NCBI GenBank assembly: GCA_025937835.1
Contig: JAICQO010000004.1
Location: 1-64,000, forward strand
Length of the DNA: 64,000 nt
Source: Polyangiaceae bacterium
GTDB lineage: Bacteria; Myxococcota_A; Polyangia; Polyangiales; Polyangiaceae
Reading direction: 5' to 3'
Within the stretch, counting starts at the first letter, position 1, and every line of letters begins with the position of its first letter. Positions 43,635 to 52,027 of this stretch are shown in pieces. The position numbers and the translations under genes were made by a program. Below the pieces are notes generated by a model, which was not told where the DNA came from, ran no database searches, and saw only the letters and a program-made list of their open reading frames with translations.

Positions 43635-44942
43635 TTGGATCCAGTTCCACAACCTGATTTCGCGCGTATCGTCCTGGCCCTCGTCCCCGCCGTGATTGGG
43701 GCGGCGTTTGCGGGGGCGAGTTGGGCGATCGGCCTTTTGTCTCACGCCCGACGCACCGCGCTCCGCGAGGCCACGGAGGGTCGTACCAAGCGCGCCATCG
43801 AGCGCTACCTCGAGAACGGCAACGCCATCGAAGCCCGCTGGCTCGCGCTGCGAGCCATGGCCGTCGGCGTGGCGGCGATCTTGCTCGCGCGGGAGCTCGA
43901 CGGCGTGCTCGGCTCCTTCACCGTGCCGGTCTCGGCGTTGCTCACTGCGGTCGCCTACGCCATCCCGAGTGAGATCTTCCGAGCGGCCGCGGCCCGCGAC
44001 CCCGAGCGCGCCGCGCCGTTGCTGCTCGAGCTGCTCCGCCCGCTCGAGCTGCTCGCCGCGCCGATCTCGCAGCCGATCCTGTGGATCAGCCGATTGACGA
44101 GCCGCTTGCTCACGCCCGCGCCTCCGGTGCCGCACGTGACCGAGTCCGAGGTCCAGTTCATCGTCGCCGAGGGCGAGCTGAGCGGGCAGCTCGATCACGA
44201 GCAGTCGGAGATGATCCGCAACGTGCTCGACTTCGGCGACGTCACGGCGGAAGAGGTGATGCTGCCCCGAACCCAGGTGCTGTCGCTGTCCGACGACACC
44301 TCGCTCGACGAGGCGATGCGGATCGTCGCCGACAGCGGTCACTCGCGCTACCCCGTCTACAGCGGCAGCGTCGACAACGTGATTGGCGTGCTGTACGCCA
44401 AGGACCTGCTCAAGCTGGCCGCCAAGGGCGAGCTCAGCGGCTCACTCGGAGGCCTCGTGCGCACGCCGGTCGCGTTCGTTCCCGAGAGCCAGTCGGCGAA
44501 CAGCGTGCTCCAGGACATGCGCGCCGGCCGCCACCACATGGCGATCGTGATCGACGAGTTCGGCGGCATGAGCGGCATCCTGACGCTCGAGGATCTGCTG
44601 GAGCGCATCGTCGGCGACATCCGCGACGAGCACGACACCGAAGAGCCGCCGATCGCGGACCTCGGAGACGGCCGGCTGCTGGTCGATGCTAGTGTGCCGA
44701 TCGCCGATCTCGGCCGCTACCTGGGCGCGGATCTGCCCGACGACGGCGACTACCGCTCGCTCGGCGGCTACATCATCGCCGAGCTCGGCCGCGTCCCCGA
44801 GGTCGGCGCGCGCGTCTCGGCGCTCGGGCTCGACTTCGAGGTACGCGAGGCGGACGAACGCCGCGTGGCCAAGGTCGAGATCCGCCGCTCCACTCCCCCC
44901 GAGTCGCTCTCGCCTCGTTCGACCCGCGTCAGCGCCGCGTGA
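43635..44942 (+). CDS. CNNM/CorC (HlyC-type) membrane protein with two CBS domains
   Basis: 435 residues, TTG start. Three to four hydrophobic segments in the first ~155 residues form a CNNM/DUF21-like domain. A CBS pair follows ('VMLPRTQVLSLSDDTSLDEAMRIVADSGHSRYPVYSG', 'LVRTPVAFVPESQSANSVLQDMR') with 'HMAIVIDEFGGMSGILTLEDLLERIVGDIRDEHD', the classical CorC/HlyC signature. The C-terminal ~85 residues are the CorC_HlyC FAD-like domain ('YRSLGGYIIAELGRVPEVG'). The family is linked to magnesium or cobalt efflux. Ends before a strong terminator hairpin. Confidence 0.92.
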   Translation: MDPVPQPDFARIVLALVPAVIGAAFAGASWAIGLLSHARRTALREATEGRTKRAIERYLENGNAIEARWLALRAMAVGVAAILLARELDGVLGSFTVPVSALLTAVAYAIPSEIFRAAAARDPERAAPLLLELLRPLELLAAPISQPILWISRLTSRLLTPAPPVPHVTESEVQFIVAEGELSGQLDHEQSEMIRNVLDFGDVTAEEVMLPRTQVLSLSDDTSLDEAMRIVADSGHSRYPVYSGSVDNVIGVLYAKDLLKLAAKGELSGSLGGLVRTPVAFVPESQSANSVLQDMRAGRHHMAIVIDEFGGMSGILTLEDLLERIVGDIRDEHDTEEPPIADLGDGRLLVDASVPIADLGRYLGADLPDDGDYRSLGGYIIAELGRVPEVGARVSALGLDFEVREADERRVAKVEIRRSTPPESLSPRSTRVSAA

Positions 44943-44954
44943 AACGAGCGAGAA

Positions 44955-44983
44955 CAGCGGGCGCCCTCCGAAGGCGCCCGCTG
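44955..44983. terminator. Bidirectional terminator between convergent genes
   Basis: CAGCGGGCGCC and GGCGCCCGCTG form a perfect 11-bp stem with a 7-base loop (CTCCGAA), 13 bp after the CorC-like stop and 12 bp after the stop of the gene read from the other side. No T-run on either flank. Confidence 0.72.
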
Positions 44984-44994
44984 CCGCTGTCGGA

Positions 44995-46161
44995 TCAGCC
45001 CGTCGAGCCGATCTTCTTCAGCTTATCCATCAGCTTGTTGCCGGAATCGAGGATGCCGGTCTTCTCGTCGCCCGGGGTCTGGTCGCCGCGCAACGTGGTC
45101 TCTAGGTCGTTGATCTCGCGGCGCAGCTTGAAGATCGCGTCGGACGGACACACCGCCGTCTGCGAGCCCGGATCGACCGGGATGTAGCTGCCCCCCGGGT
45201 TACCCGAAGTGTAGCGCTTGAACGTGGTCTGCTTGTTGGCGGGACCGAGCTTGATCTCGTCGGGCCATTTCTCCTTGGCGGAGAACGCCGTCGGGACCAT
45301 CGACATCTGCGCCCAGGGGCCGTTCGGGCCGTCGGAGACCTGGACTGACCAGCGCACGGTGTCGGCCGGGCTGAGCAGCTCGAGGATGCCCTTCTTCGCG
45401 CCGTTCAGGACGTTCTGGACCCTCTCTTTTTGGTCGTTGGCCTCGGTGGTGGCGTTCGTGTACTCGATCAGCATCGAGATCAAGTCCGGCTGGAAGCGGC
45501 CGATGCCCTTGCCGGCGAGCTTCGCGCCGCTGAAGGGGATGTTGATGGCGCCGAGAGCCGACACCTCTGCCTCGGGGAACTGGCCTTTGCCGAGCTTCTC
45601 CTTCGCGGCCTTGAGCGTGTCGGCGAGCTTCTGCACTTCGGCGTTGGCGGCCTGCACGTCCTTGACGAGCTGCTGCGCACCCTCGATAGCCGCGTCGGCG
45701 CCCTTGGCACGCTCGGCACCACCGCCGAAAGCGAAGCCGACGAAGCCGCCGACGATCGCGGTGACCAGCGCCAGCACGGCGACCTTCTTGCGACCGCCGC
45801 GGGCGGCCATCTGAATCTCTTCCGAGCCCACCTCGATGCGAATTTGCTGCGGACGCGCGGCAACCGCCGCCGGCGCCACGGCCGCGTACGGGTTGGTCGG
45901 ATCGACGCGCGGGGCCGGAGCCGCTTGCGGCCGATTCGTGAACGGGGGCGCGGGCACGCCCGACGCCGTCACCGGGCGCGGCGATGCGGTGTACGTGGGC
46001 GCAGGCATGGCCGAGGGCATGGGCGCGTTCGCCTGCCCGGGAATGCCGACTGGCGGAGGAATCGACGAACCTCCGACGACTGGCGGCGAGCCCATGGGTG
46101 AGCTCATCGGTTTCTTGCCGAGACGCGCTTTGAGATCGATCTTGGGCTTTTGTTCCGACAT
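44995..46161 (-). CDS. Hypothetical single-pass membrane protein with Pro-rich cytoplasmic N-terminus
   Basis: 388 residues from the ATG at 46161 ('MSEQKPKIDLKARLGKKPM'); the ORF-track start lies in the trpG gene. The first ~115 residues are Pro/Ala/Gly/Met-rich, then 'RGGRKKVAVLALVTAIVGGFVGFAFGGG' gives a positive-inside single helix near 120-145. A periplasmic coiled-coil region follows ('DAAIEGAQQLVKDVQAANAEVQKL') and a C-terminal domain ending in a helix ('KLRREINDLETTL'). No family recognised. The 'KARLGKKP' N-terminus occurs in myxobacterial proteins of unknown function. Divergent from trpG. Confidence 0.75.
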   Translation of the reverse strand: MSEQKPKIDLKARLGKKPMSSPMGSPPVVGGSSIPPPVGIPGQANAPMPSAMPAPTYTASPRPVTASGVPAPPFTNRPQAAPAPRVDPTNPYAAVAPAAVAARPQQIRIEVGSEEIQMAARGGRKKVAVLALVTAIVGGFVGFAFGGGAERAKGADAAIEGAQQLVKDVQAANAEVQKLADTLKAAKEKLGKGQFPEAEVSALGAINIPFSGAKLAGKGIGRFQPDLISMLIEYTNATTEANDQKERVQNVLNGAKKGILELLSPADTVRWSVQVSDGPNGPWAQMSMVPTAFSAKEKWPDEIKLGPANKQTTFKRYTSGNPGGSYIPVDPGSQTAVCPSDAIFKLRREINDLETTLRGDQTPGDEKTGILDSGNKLMDKLKKIGSTG

Positions 46162-46392
46162 CGGGGATCTACGCCACGCGGAAGTGGAGGCCGAATCGCT
46201 CGGCTGAACACGGTGACGACGGGCGGCACAGTAGCGGCCCGCAAAGTCGCGGGCAAGATTGAAAAGCGCGGACTTGCGGCTCAGACACGCGGGCGAAAAC
46301 TTACCTTGGCACAGGAACACTGCGCTGTTTGCGCGGCGAATGGGCCCCCGGGCTGCGGGATCGCGCCGCCCGTAGTAAGAACCCGGACCAAC
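46162..46392. promoter_or_regulatory. Divergent region upstream of trpGDC
   Basis: 231 bp holding the promoter for trpG-trpD-trpC and the divergent hypothetical gene. I looked for a Trp-codon leader peptide or obvious attenuator hairpin and saw none. Several short ORFs are Arg-rich and unconvincing. Confidence 0.35.
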
Positions 46393-46968
46393 TTGGCGCG
46401 AACCGTCGTCGTCATCGATAACTACGATTCCTTCACCTATAACCTGGTGCAGTACGTCGCTGCGCTCGGCGCCGATTGTCGCGTGTTCCTCAACGACGCG
46501 ACGACTGCATCCGACGTCCAGAGCCTGAAACCCGACGGCATCTTGTTGTCGCCAGGCCCCGGCAATCCCGACGACGCAGGCGTGACGCTCGATGTCATTC
46601 GGCAGTTGTCCGGCGAGATCCCGATTTTCGGCGTGTGCCTCGGACACCAGGCGATCGGCCAGGCCTTCGGCGGCGTGGTGATCCGCGCACCGCGGCTGAT
46701 GCACGGGAAAACCTCGCCGATCGAGCACGACGGCCGCACGCTGTTTCAGAGCCTGCCGTCGCCGTTCGAAGCCACTCGCTACCACTCGCTGATCGTGGAG
46801 GAGGCGAGCTTGCCGAGCTGTCTCGAAGTGAGCGCCCGCACGGCGGACGGCGAGATCATGGCCCTTCGCCATCGAGCGCTGCCGATCGAAGGCGTGCAGT
46901 TCCACCCCGAGTCGGTCCTGACGCAGCACGGCTCGCGGCTCATCGAAAACTGGTTGAACTCGCTATGA
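46393..46968 (+). CDS. trpG: Anthranilate synthase glutamine amidotransferase subunit
   Basis: 191 residues with a TTG start ('LARTVVVIDNYDSFTYNLVQYV'). A class I glutamine amidotransferase supplying ammonia to TrpE or PabB. The nucleophile Cys is in 'IFGVCLGHQAIGQAFGG' and the His-Glu pair in 'VQFHPESVLT'; 'LSPGPGNPDDAG' forms the oxyanion region. The length matches stand-alone TrpG/PabA; by its neighbours it serves tryptophan synthesis and may also serve folate. Overlaps trpD by 4 bp. Confidence 0.95.
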   Translation: MARTVVVIDNYDSFTYNLVQYVAALGADCRVFLNDATTASDVQSLKPDGILLSPGPGNPDDAGVTLDVIRQLSGEIPIFGVCLGHQAIGQAFGGVVIRAPRLMHGKTSPIEHDGRTLFQSLPSPFEATRYHSLIVEEASLPSCLEVSARTADGEIMALRHRALPIEGVQFHPESVLTQHGSRLIENWLNSL

Positions 46969-48026
46969 CGGACAGGACCGACGCCCCCCTCAAGTTCTCG
47001 GAAGTATTCGCCGAGCTCACGACCGCGCGCTCTCTCCCACCCGAGAGGGTGGAGCGCGTGTTCGCCACGATCCTGTCGGGCAGCTGGGCTCCCACGGAAA
47101 TCGCCGGGTTCTTGGTGGCGCTGCGCATGATGGGTGAAGACGCGGAGACGATCTCGGCCGCCGCGAGCGCGATGCGCCGGGCCATGGTCGGCGTCGAGCA
47201 CGGCCTCGAGCGCGTGCTCGATACCTGCGGCACCGGCGGAGATCATTCCGGAACACTGAATCTTTCCACGGGGGCTGCGCTGATCGCCGCCGCGGCCGGC
47301 GTGCCCGTTGCGAAACACGGAAACCGCGCCGCGAGCAGCCGCTCCGGCAGCGCCGACGTGCTGGAGGCGCTCGGCATCCCGCTCGACGTTCCGGCAGCGG
47401 CGCAGGCGCGCTTGCTGCGCGACGCGGGCATCGTGTTCTTGTTCGCGCAAGCCCACCACCCGACGATGCGCCACGCGGGCCCGGTCCGGAAAGAGCTCGG
47501 GATCCGCACGATTTTCAATTGTTTGGGCCCGCTCGCCAACCCGGCGGGCGCGACCCACCAGTTACTCGGTGCCTTCGACGACGCCATGCGCGCACCGCTC
47601 GCGCAGGCGCTGTCCGCGCTCGGCTCGCGGCGAGCTTGGGTCGTCCGCGGAGTCGACGGCCTCGACGAGGTGAGCCCGTACGGCCCGACGCGCGTCACCG
47701 TGGTCGAGCGCGGCTCGTTCGAGGAGCTCGAGATCGCGCCGGAAGACTTCGGGATCGCGCGCTTGCCGAAGGGCGCGGCGGACGGCGGTGATCCGGCGGA
47801 AAACGCGCGGGCCATGCAGAGCGTGCTGCGCGGTGAGGCGCACCCGGCGCGCGAGGCCTTCGTGCTCAACGCCGCCGCGGCACTGGTCGTCGCGGAGGGC
47901 TTGCCTCCGAAGCAAGCCGCGGAAAAGGCGCGCGAGGTGGTGGAGAGCGGCCGCGGCTGGCAGACCCTCGAGCGCTGGCGTGAGCTCGCCCAGGAGGCCA
48001 AGGCCGCGGGAGCCGAAGCCCGGTGA
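46965..48026 (+). CDS. trpD: Anthranilate phosphoribosyltransferase
   Basis: 353 residues from the ATG at 46965, on the trpG stop. TrpD joins anthranilate to PRPP. Conserved blocks: 'DTCGTGGDHSGTLNLSTGAALIAAAAGVPVAKHGNRAASSRSGSADVLEALG', 'HHPTMRHAGPVRKELGIRTIFNCLGPLANPA' and 'GLDEVSPYGPTRV'. The 'KHGNRAASS' loop binds PRPP. Length is normal. Its stop overlaps the trpC GTG by 4 bp. Confidence 0.96.
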   Translation: MTDRTDAPLKFSEVFAELTTARSLPPERVERVFATILSGSWAPTEIAGFLVALRMMGEDAETISAAASAMRRAMVGVEHGLERVLDTCGTGGDHSGTLNLSTGAALIAAAAGVPVAKHGNRAASSRSGSADVLEALGIPLDVPAAAQARLLRDAGIVFLFAQAHHPTMRHAGPVRKELGIRTIFNCLGPLANPAGATHQLLGAFDDAMRAPLAQALSALGSRRAWVVRGVDGLDEVSPYGPTRVTVVERGSFEELEIAPEDFGIARLPKGAADGGDPAENARAMQSVLRGEAHPAREAFVLNAAAALVVAEGLPPKQAAEKAREVVESGRGWQTLERWRELAQEAKAAGAEAR

Positions 48027-48784
48027 GCCTGCTCGAACGCATCCTCGGCCAGAAGCAGAGCGAGCTCGAAGGTCTTCGCAGCCGGCGCTTGCCCTCGCCT
48101 CCCCCGCGGCGCGCGCTCGATTTGTCGCGCGAGCCCGGCCAGCCGCTGCGCATCATCTGCGAGATCAAGCGGCGCTCACCCTCGGCCGGGCCGCTGAATA
48201 CGACGCTCTCGGTCGGCGCTCGAGCGCGCGCTTACGAGCGCGGGGGCGCGAGCATGGTGAGCGTGCTCTGCGACTCGGCGTTCTTCGACGGCGGCTTCGA
48301 GCACCTCGGCGAGGCGCGCGATACCTGCGCGCTGCCGCTCTTGTGCAAAGAGTTCGTGATCGACGAGGTGCAGCTCGACGCGGCGCGCGCCTACGGTGCG
48401 GACGCGGTGCTGTTGATCGTGCGCTGCCTCACGCCGGAGCGCGTCGCGGCGCTGCACCGCGCGGCGCTCGAGCGCGAGCTGGTGCCGTTCGTCGAGGTGG
48501 CGACCGAGGCCGAAGTGCCGATCGCGCTCGAAGCAGGCGCAACGCTGGTTGGTGTCAACGCCCGAGACCTCGACACCCTGGGGATGGATGGCGCGCGCGC
48601 CGAACGGATCCTGGGCAGCCTGCCCAGCGCCGTGACCCGCGTGCACCTGTCCGGCCTCCGCACACCGGACGACGTCGCTTGCGTCGCGGCGGGTCCGGCC
48701 GATGCCGCGCTGATCGGAGAGGCGCTGATGCGGCTCGACGATCCCGAGCCCCTGCTCGCCTCGCTCGTCGCGCGCGCGGGCTAG
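48023..48784 (+). CDS. trpC: Indole-3-glycerol phosphate synthase
   Basis: 253 residues, GTG start overlapping trpD as GTGA. A TIM-barrel enzyme closing the indole ring. 'IICEIKRRSPSAG' carries the catalytic Lys, 'LLCKEFVIDEVQLDAARAYGADAVLLIV' the second Lys, 'VGVNARDLDTLGMD' the usual 'GiNnRdL' motif and 'VHLSGLRTPDDVACVAAGPADAALIGEALM' the phosphate site with SGI altered to SGL. trpE, trpF, trpB and trpA are not in the window, so the pathway is split in this genome. Confidence 0.95.
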   Translation: MSLLERILGQKQSELEGLRSRRLPSPPPRRALDLSREPGQPLRIICEIKRRSPSAGPLNTTLSVGARARAYERGGASMVSVLCDSAFFDGGFEHLGEARDTCALPLLCKEFVIDEVQLDAARAYGADAVLLIVRCLTPERVAALHRAALERELVPFVEVATEAEVPIALEAGATLVGVNARDLDTLGMDGARAERILGSLPSAVTRVHLSGLRTPDDVACVAAGPADAALIGEALMRLDDPEPLLASLVARAG

Positions 48785-48838
48785 GCGCGAGAAATCCCGA
48801 AACTTTCTCCGGCCGCGCGCCGGCTGTACCCTGCGACC

Positions 48839-49726
48839 GTGGCCCTCGAATCCGCGGTCGATGCGTACCTCGCCCACCTGCGGGTGGAGCGGGCGCTCTC
48901 GCCGAACACGGTTGCAGCCTACGGGCGCGACCTGGCCGGGTTCGTCGCCTACGCCGCGAAGGCGGGTGTGACCGAGCCCCGCGAGCTCGATCTGTCGATC
49001 GTGAGCGGCTGGCTGGGCTCGCTCGGGCGCGCCGGCCAGAGCCCGCGGACCGCAGCGCGCAAATTGTCGGCCGCTCGCGGCCTGGTCCGCTTCCTCTTGA
49101 AAGAGGGCGAGCTCTCGGACGATCCGACGCGGCTCGCGGCGCGGCCCCGGCTCGGACGGCGGCTGCCGCGGCCGCTCACACCGGACGACGTGCTGCGGCT
49201 GATCGAGACACCGGACCCGTCCACGCTGCGCGGCCTGCGCGATCGAGCGATGCTGAGCGTCGCCTACGCCGCGGGCCTGCGCGTCTCGGAGCTCGTGGGC
49301 TTGACGCTCGGCGACGTAGACTTGCGGCGTGGAGTCGTGAGCGCGCTCGGCAAGGGCAACAAACGCCGGCTCGTGCCGCTCGGCGAGGTCGCGCTCACGC
49401 ACCTCGAGGCGTACCTCGCGCAGCGCGCGATCGAACGACCGGAGCCTGCCACGGCGGTGTTCCACTCGCCGCGCGGCGGGCCGCTCACGCGTCAGGGCTT
49501 CTGGAAGATCGTCGGACAGTACTCGCGCGCGGCCGGCATCCTGTCGCGCGTGCACCCGCACCGCTTGCGCCACTCGTTCGCGACGCACCTGTTGTCGGGC
49601 GGCGCCGATCTGCGCTCGGTCCAGACGCTGCTCGGTCACGCTCACGTCGTCACGACCGAGATCTACACGCAGGTCTCGCGCGACCACCTGCGTCACGCGC
49701 ATCGCCGGGCGCATCCTCGCGGCTGA
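48839..49726 (+). CDS. xerC: Tyrosine recombinase XerC-like
   Basis: 295 residues, GTG start. The SAM-like core-binding N-terminus is 'AVDAYLAHLRVERALSPNTVAAYGRDL'. The catalytic set is complete: Arg in 'YAAGLRVSELVGL', Lys in 'GKGNKRRLVPL', His-x-x-Arg in 'HPHRLRHSFATHLLSGGADLRSVQTLLGHAHVVTTEIYTQV', with its distal His and Tyr nucleophile. Size and the 'LSGGADLRSVQTLLGH' signature fit chromosomal XerC/XerD, which resolves chromosome dimers at dif, rather than a mobile-element integrase; no attachment sites or phage genes are near. Confidence 0.92.
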   Translation: MALESAVDAYLAHLRVERALSPNTVAAYGRDLAGFVAYAAKAGVTEPRELDLSIVSGWLGSLGRAGQSPRTAARKLSAARGLVRFLLKEGELSDDPTRLAARPRLGRRLPRPLTPDDVLRLIETPDPSTLRGLRDRAMLSVAYAAGLRVSELVGLTLGDVDLRRGVVSALGKGNKRRLVPLGEVALTHLEAYLAQRAIERPEPATAVFHSPRGGPLTRQGFWKIVGQYSRAAGILSRVHPHRLRHSFATHLLSGGADLRSVQTLLGHAHVVTTEIYTQVSRDHLRHAHRRAHPRG

Positions 49727-49780
49727 GCGCGCTCCCAGAAATCTGCGACCAACTGCGCGAAAAGCGCTATACCGGACGGC

Positions 49781-50605
49781 GTGGAGTTCTTCGTTTCACT
49801 ACCCGAGCGCCGAACCCCGCTCGTGGTCGAAGTTCCCCACGCCGGCCTGGGCGTCGATCCCGAGTCGCTCGCCACGCTGATCGCGCCGGCCAATTCGCTC
49901 GGCCGCGACGCGGATCTCTACGTCGACGACTTGTTCGCGGACGCGCCGCTTTCGGGCGCTGCGCTGCTCGTCGCCAAGCAGAGCCGCTACGTGATCGATC
50001 TGAACCGCGGCGAGTCGGACGTCGATCCGTACTCGGTGGAAGGCGGCAGCGCGCGCCCCACACCGCACGGCTTGATCTGGCGGACCACTACCGAGGGCCA
50101 GCCCGCGCTCGCCGCGCCCCTGCCCCGGCGCGAGCTCGAGCGGCGCCTCGATCGCTACTACCGCCCGTATCACGCGCGGCTCGCCGAGCTGCTCGACGAG
50201 CGCAAGCGCGAGTTCGGGTTCGCGATCTTGCTCTGCGCGCACTCCATGCCGGGCCGGGGCCGCGCCGGTCACCGCGACGCGGGGCGCACGCGCGCAGACA
50301 TCGTGCCGGGTAGCCGCGGTCAGACCAGCGCCTCGCGCGCCGTCATCGATTGCGTCGATCGCGCCGCGCGCGAGTCGGGCTTCAGTGTTGCCCACGACGA
50401 CCCCTACCGGGGCGGGTTTTCGACGGGCCACTACGGAAGGCCGGGGGAAGATCTGCACGCGATCCAGATCGAGATCGCCCGCAGCCGCTACATGGACGAG
50501 ACGTCGCTCGCTAAAAAACCCAACGAATTTCAGAGGATGCGGGACTTTGCGCGCTCGCTCACCGCCCGGCTCGCCGAGCTCGAATTGAGCTCTTCCGCAG
50601 CTTGA
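49781..50605 (+). CDS. N-formylglutamate amidohydrolase family protein
   Basis: 274 residues, GTG start. The family cleaves N-formyl-L-glutamate in histidine breakdown or related formamides. Matching blocks: 'PLVVEVPHAGLGVDPE', 'SRYVIDLNRGESDVDP', 'FAILLCAHSMPGRG' and 'HYGRPGEDLHAIQIEIARSRYMDE', with His, Asp and Glu as probable metal ligands. 'DPYRGGFSTGHYG' is typical of the C-terminal half. No hut genes are beside it, so the natural substrate is uncertain. rpmB follows 38 bp downstream. Confidence 0.88.
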   Translation: MEFFVSLPERRTPLVVEVPHAGLGVDPESLATLIAPANSLGRDADLYVDDLFADAPLSGAALLVAKQSRYVIDLNRGESDVDPYSVEGGSARPTPHGLIWRTTTEGQPALAAPLPRRELERRLDRYYRPYHARLAELLDERKREFGFAILLCAHSMPGRGRAGHRDAGRTRADIVPGSRGQTSASRAVIDCVDRAARESGFSVAHDDPYRGGFSTGHYGRPGEDLHAIQIEIARSRYMDETSLAKKPNEFQRMRDFARSLTARLAELELSSSAA

Positions 50606-50643
50606 ACGAAAGAACAGGGTGAGCTAGGGTCCCCGCCCTCGTC

Positions 50644-50871
50644 ATGGCTCGTAGCGAAATTACCGGCAAGCGCCGGCTTGCGGCACACAACGTCTCGCAC
50701 TCCAACATCAAGACCCGCCGCTGGCAGGACGTGAACGTTCAGACGCGGAGGCTCTGGGTTCCCGAGCTCAAGCGCCGCGTCACGCTCAAGGTGACGACGC
50801 ACGACCTGCGCACGATCGACAAGATCGGCCTGCTCGCGTACGCGAAGCGCCACGGCGTCAAGGTCGCCTGA
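50644..50871 (+). CDS. rpmB: 50S ribosomal protein L28
   Basis: 75 residues. 'ARSEITGKRRLAAHNVSHSNIKTRRWQDVNVQTRRLWVPE' matches the L28 core. 'ITGKRRLAAHNVSHSN' replaces the usual 'CxxTGKxPxxGNxVSHA', and no zinc cysteines remain, so it is a C-minus type that should be zinc-independent. Translation may depend on a 5' structured stretch ('agggtccccgccct') just upstream of the ATG. Usually paired with rpmG, absent here. Confidence 0.95.
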   Translation: MARSEITGKRRLAAHNVSHSNIKTRRWQDVNVQTRRLWVPELKRRVTLKVTTHDLRTIDKIGLLAYAKRHGVKVA

Positions 50872-50876
50872 CCTCA

Positions 50877-50918
50877 CGCTCGCGGTCTGGCACGATCAGA
50901 TCACGATCGTCGCGAGCG
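50877..50918. terminator. Bulged inverted repeat after rpmB
   Basis: CGCTCGCG (50877) pairs with CGCGAGCG (50911), and inside it ACGATC pairs with GATCGT around a 7-base loop, giving about 14 bp of stem with one 7-base bulge. It starts 5 bp after the rpmB stop. No T-run follows. Confidence 0.4.
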
Positions 50919-51064
50919 ACTGGAGCCCAAACACGAGTCCGGCGAGGCCGGCGCGTGCTGGGGCTCTGGATGAAAGAGTCGCGAGACGAAACCAGGGAAG
51001 CTCCGAAGGACGTTTTGGTCTTCCACGCAATGGGGGCTCGTCCCGAGGCTCCTGGCGACACCAC

Positions 51065-52027
51065 CTAACTAGACAAGCGCCGGGTGCTCGCCAGGCGCGT
51101 CTCCGGATCGCGGCGCACGGCGATCCGCGCGTTGCCCGACGTGACCTCGCCCAGCGAGCTCCGCCACGGCTCGAACGCGAGCTCGATCGGCCGCGCGCGC
51201 TCGTCGATGCACAGCCCGAGCGCAAAGCCGGAGCCGAGCGGAGTGCCCGGGGTGACGCGCGGAACACCGCGCACGACCGGGACGGCGCTCAGCGGCACCA
51301 AGAGCTCGAGCTCGTCCACGACGCGCCCGAGCTCGACGCGGCGATAGGCCACCGCGGCAAACACGCCTTGCGCATCGACCGCGAGGATCGCCGACGCGGA
51401 CTGCGGCTCTGCGCCGCTGCCCGTCTCCGGCGCGACCAGCCAGTCGGCGTCCCCGAGCTTCGTCGCGACCAGCGGCGCCGCTGCGAGCTCGGGCGGCTCG
51501 AGATCGCTCGGCGTGACGAGCCCGCCTTCGGCGGCGCTGCCGAGCCGCAACAGCGGGCGGCGGTAGCTCGGATCCGCGAGCGCACCCGCGCCGACCTCGG
51601 CGATGCGCTCGAGGAAGCGCGCGCGCTGCGGAGCGCCGCTGCGCTCTGCGAGGCCTATCGCCGGCTCGATCAGCGAGCGCCACGAGCGCCCGTGAGCGTA
51701 AGCGTGCGCGAACGAGAGCGTCGCGATCGAGGTCGGGATCGGCACGCGCGCTGCCTCGGGGATCGCGTTCGGATCGGCGAAGCCGCGCGGCCTGCGCGTG
51801 CCGCGCCCCGGCTGCAGCGAGCGGCCGTCGAACAGGCGACCGCCCTCGCCCACCCCGCCCACCAACACCGCGAGCGGGCTCAGTAACACCCCGGGGTGAA
51901 CCGCGGCGGCGCCGAAGAAGCCGGAAATCGCCGCGTCGAGCGCGCCGCCACCCGCTGCCAGGCTGGCCTGTGCGGCCGCCTCGGCCTGCGTGTCACTCGC
52001 GAGCGCGACCGCGCGGACGCGTGTCAC
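51065..52027 (-). CDS. Gamma-glutamyltransferase-like protein lacking the catalytic Thr block
   Basis: 320 residues, much shorter than the usual ~550 of GGT. The N-terminal 'SDTQAEAAAQASLAAGGGALDAAISGFFGAAAVHPGV' copies the GGT opening 'a..aG..iL..GGNAvDAAva', and 'FLERIAEVGAGALADPSYRR', 'AEGGLVTPSDLEPPELAAAP' follow the GGT order ('GG.it..DL'). The autoprocessing 'TTHxSVVD' motif cannot be found: the corresponding stretch reads 'SGAEPQSASAILAVDAQG'. It should therefore not self-cleave or act as a normal Ntn-hydrolase. It is coupled to the DUF72-like gene by a GTGA overlap. Function unknown. Confidence 0.65.
   Translation of the reverse strand: MTRVRAVALASDTQAEAAAQASLAAGGGALDAAISGFFGAAAVHPGVLLSPLAVLVGGVGEGGRLFDGRSLQPGRGTRRPRGFADPNAIPEAARVPIPTSIATLSFAHAYAHGRSWRSLIEPAIGLAERSGAPQRARFLERIAEVGAGALADPSYRRPLLRLGSAAEGGLVTPSDLEPPELAAAPLVATKLGDADWLVAPETGSGAEPQSASAILAVDAQGVFAAVAYRRVELGRVVDELELLVPLSAVPVVRGVPRVTPGTPLGSGFALGLCIDERARPIELAFEPWRSSLGEVTSGNARIAVRRDPETRLASTRRLSS

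Noticed and set aside
48839-49726. Integrase of a mobile element
   Set aside because: The recombinase has the XerC size and signature, and there are no attachment repeats, tRNA target, transposase or phage genes around it.
47788-50313. 841-residue plus-strand ORF
   Set aside because: Arg/Ala/Pro-rich frame-shadow covering trpD, trpC, xerC and the amidohydrolase, all of which have canonical motifs in other frames.
50881-50900. TGGCAC resembling a sigma-54 -24 box
   Set aside because: No TTGC at the required spacing; other TGGCAC hits in the window (near 7797, 46310, 53877) also fail the spacing test.
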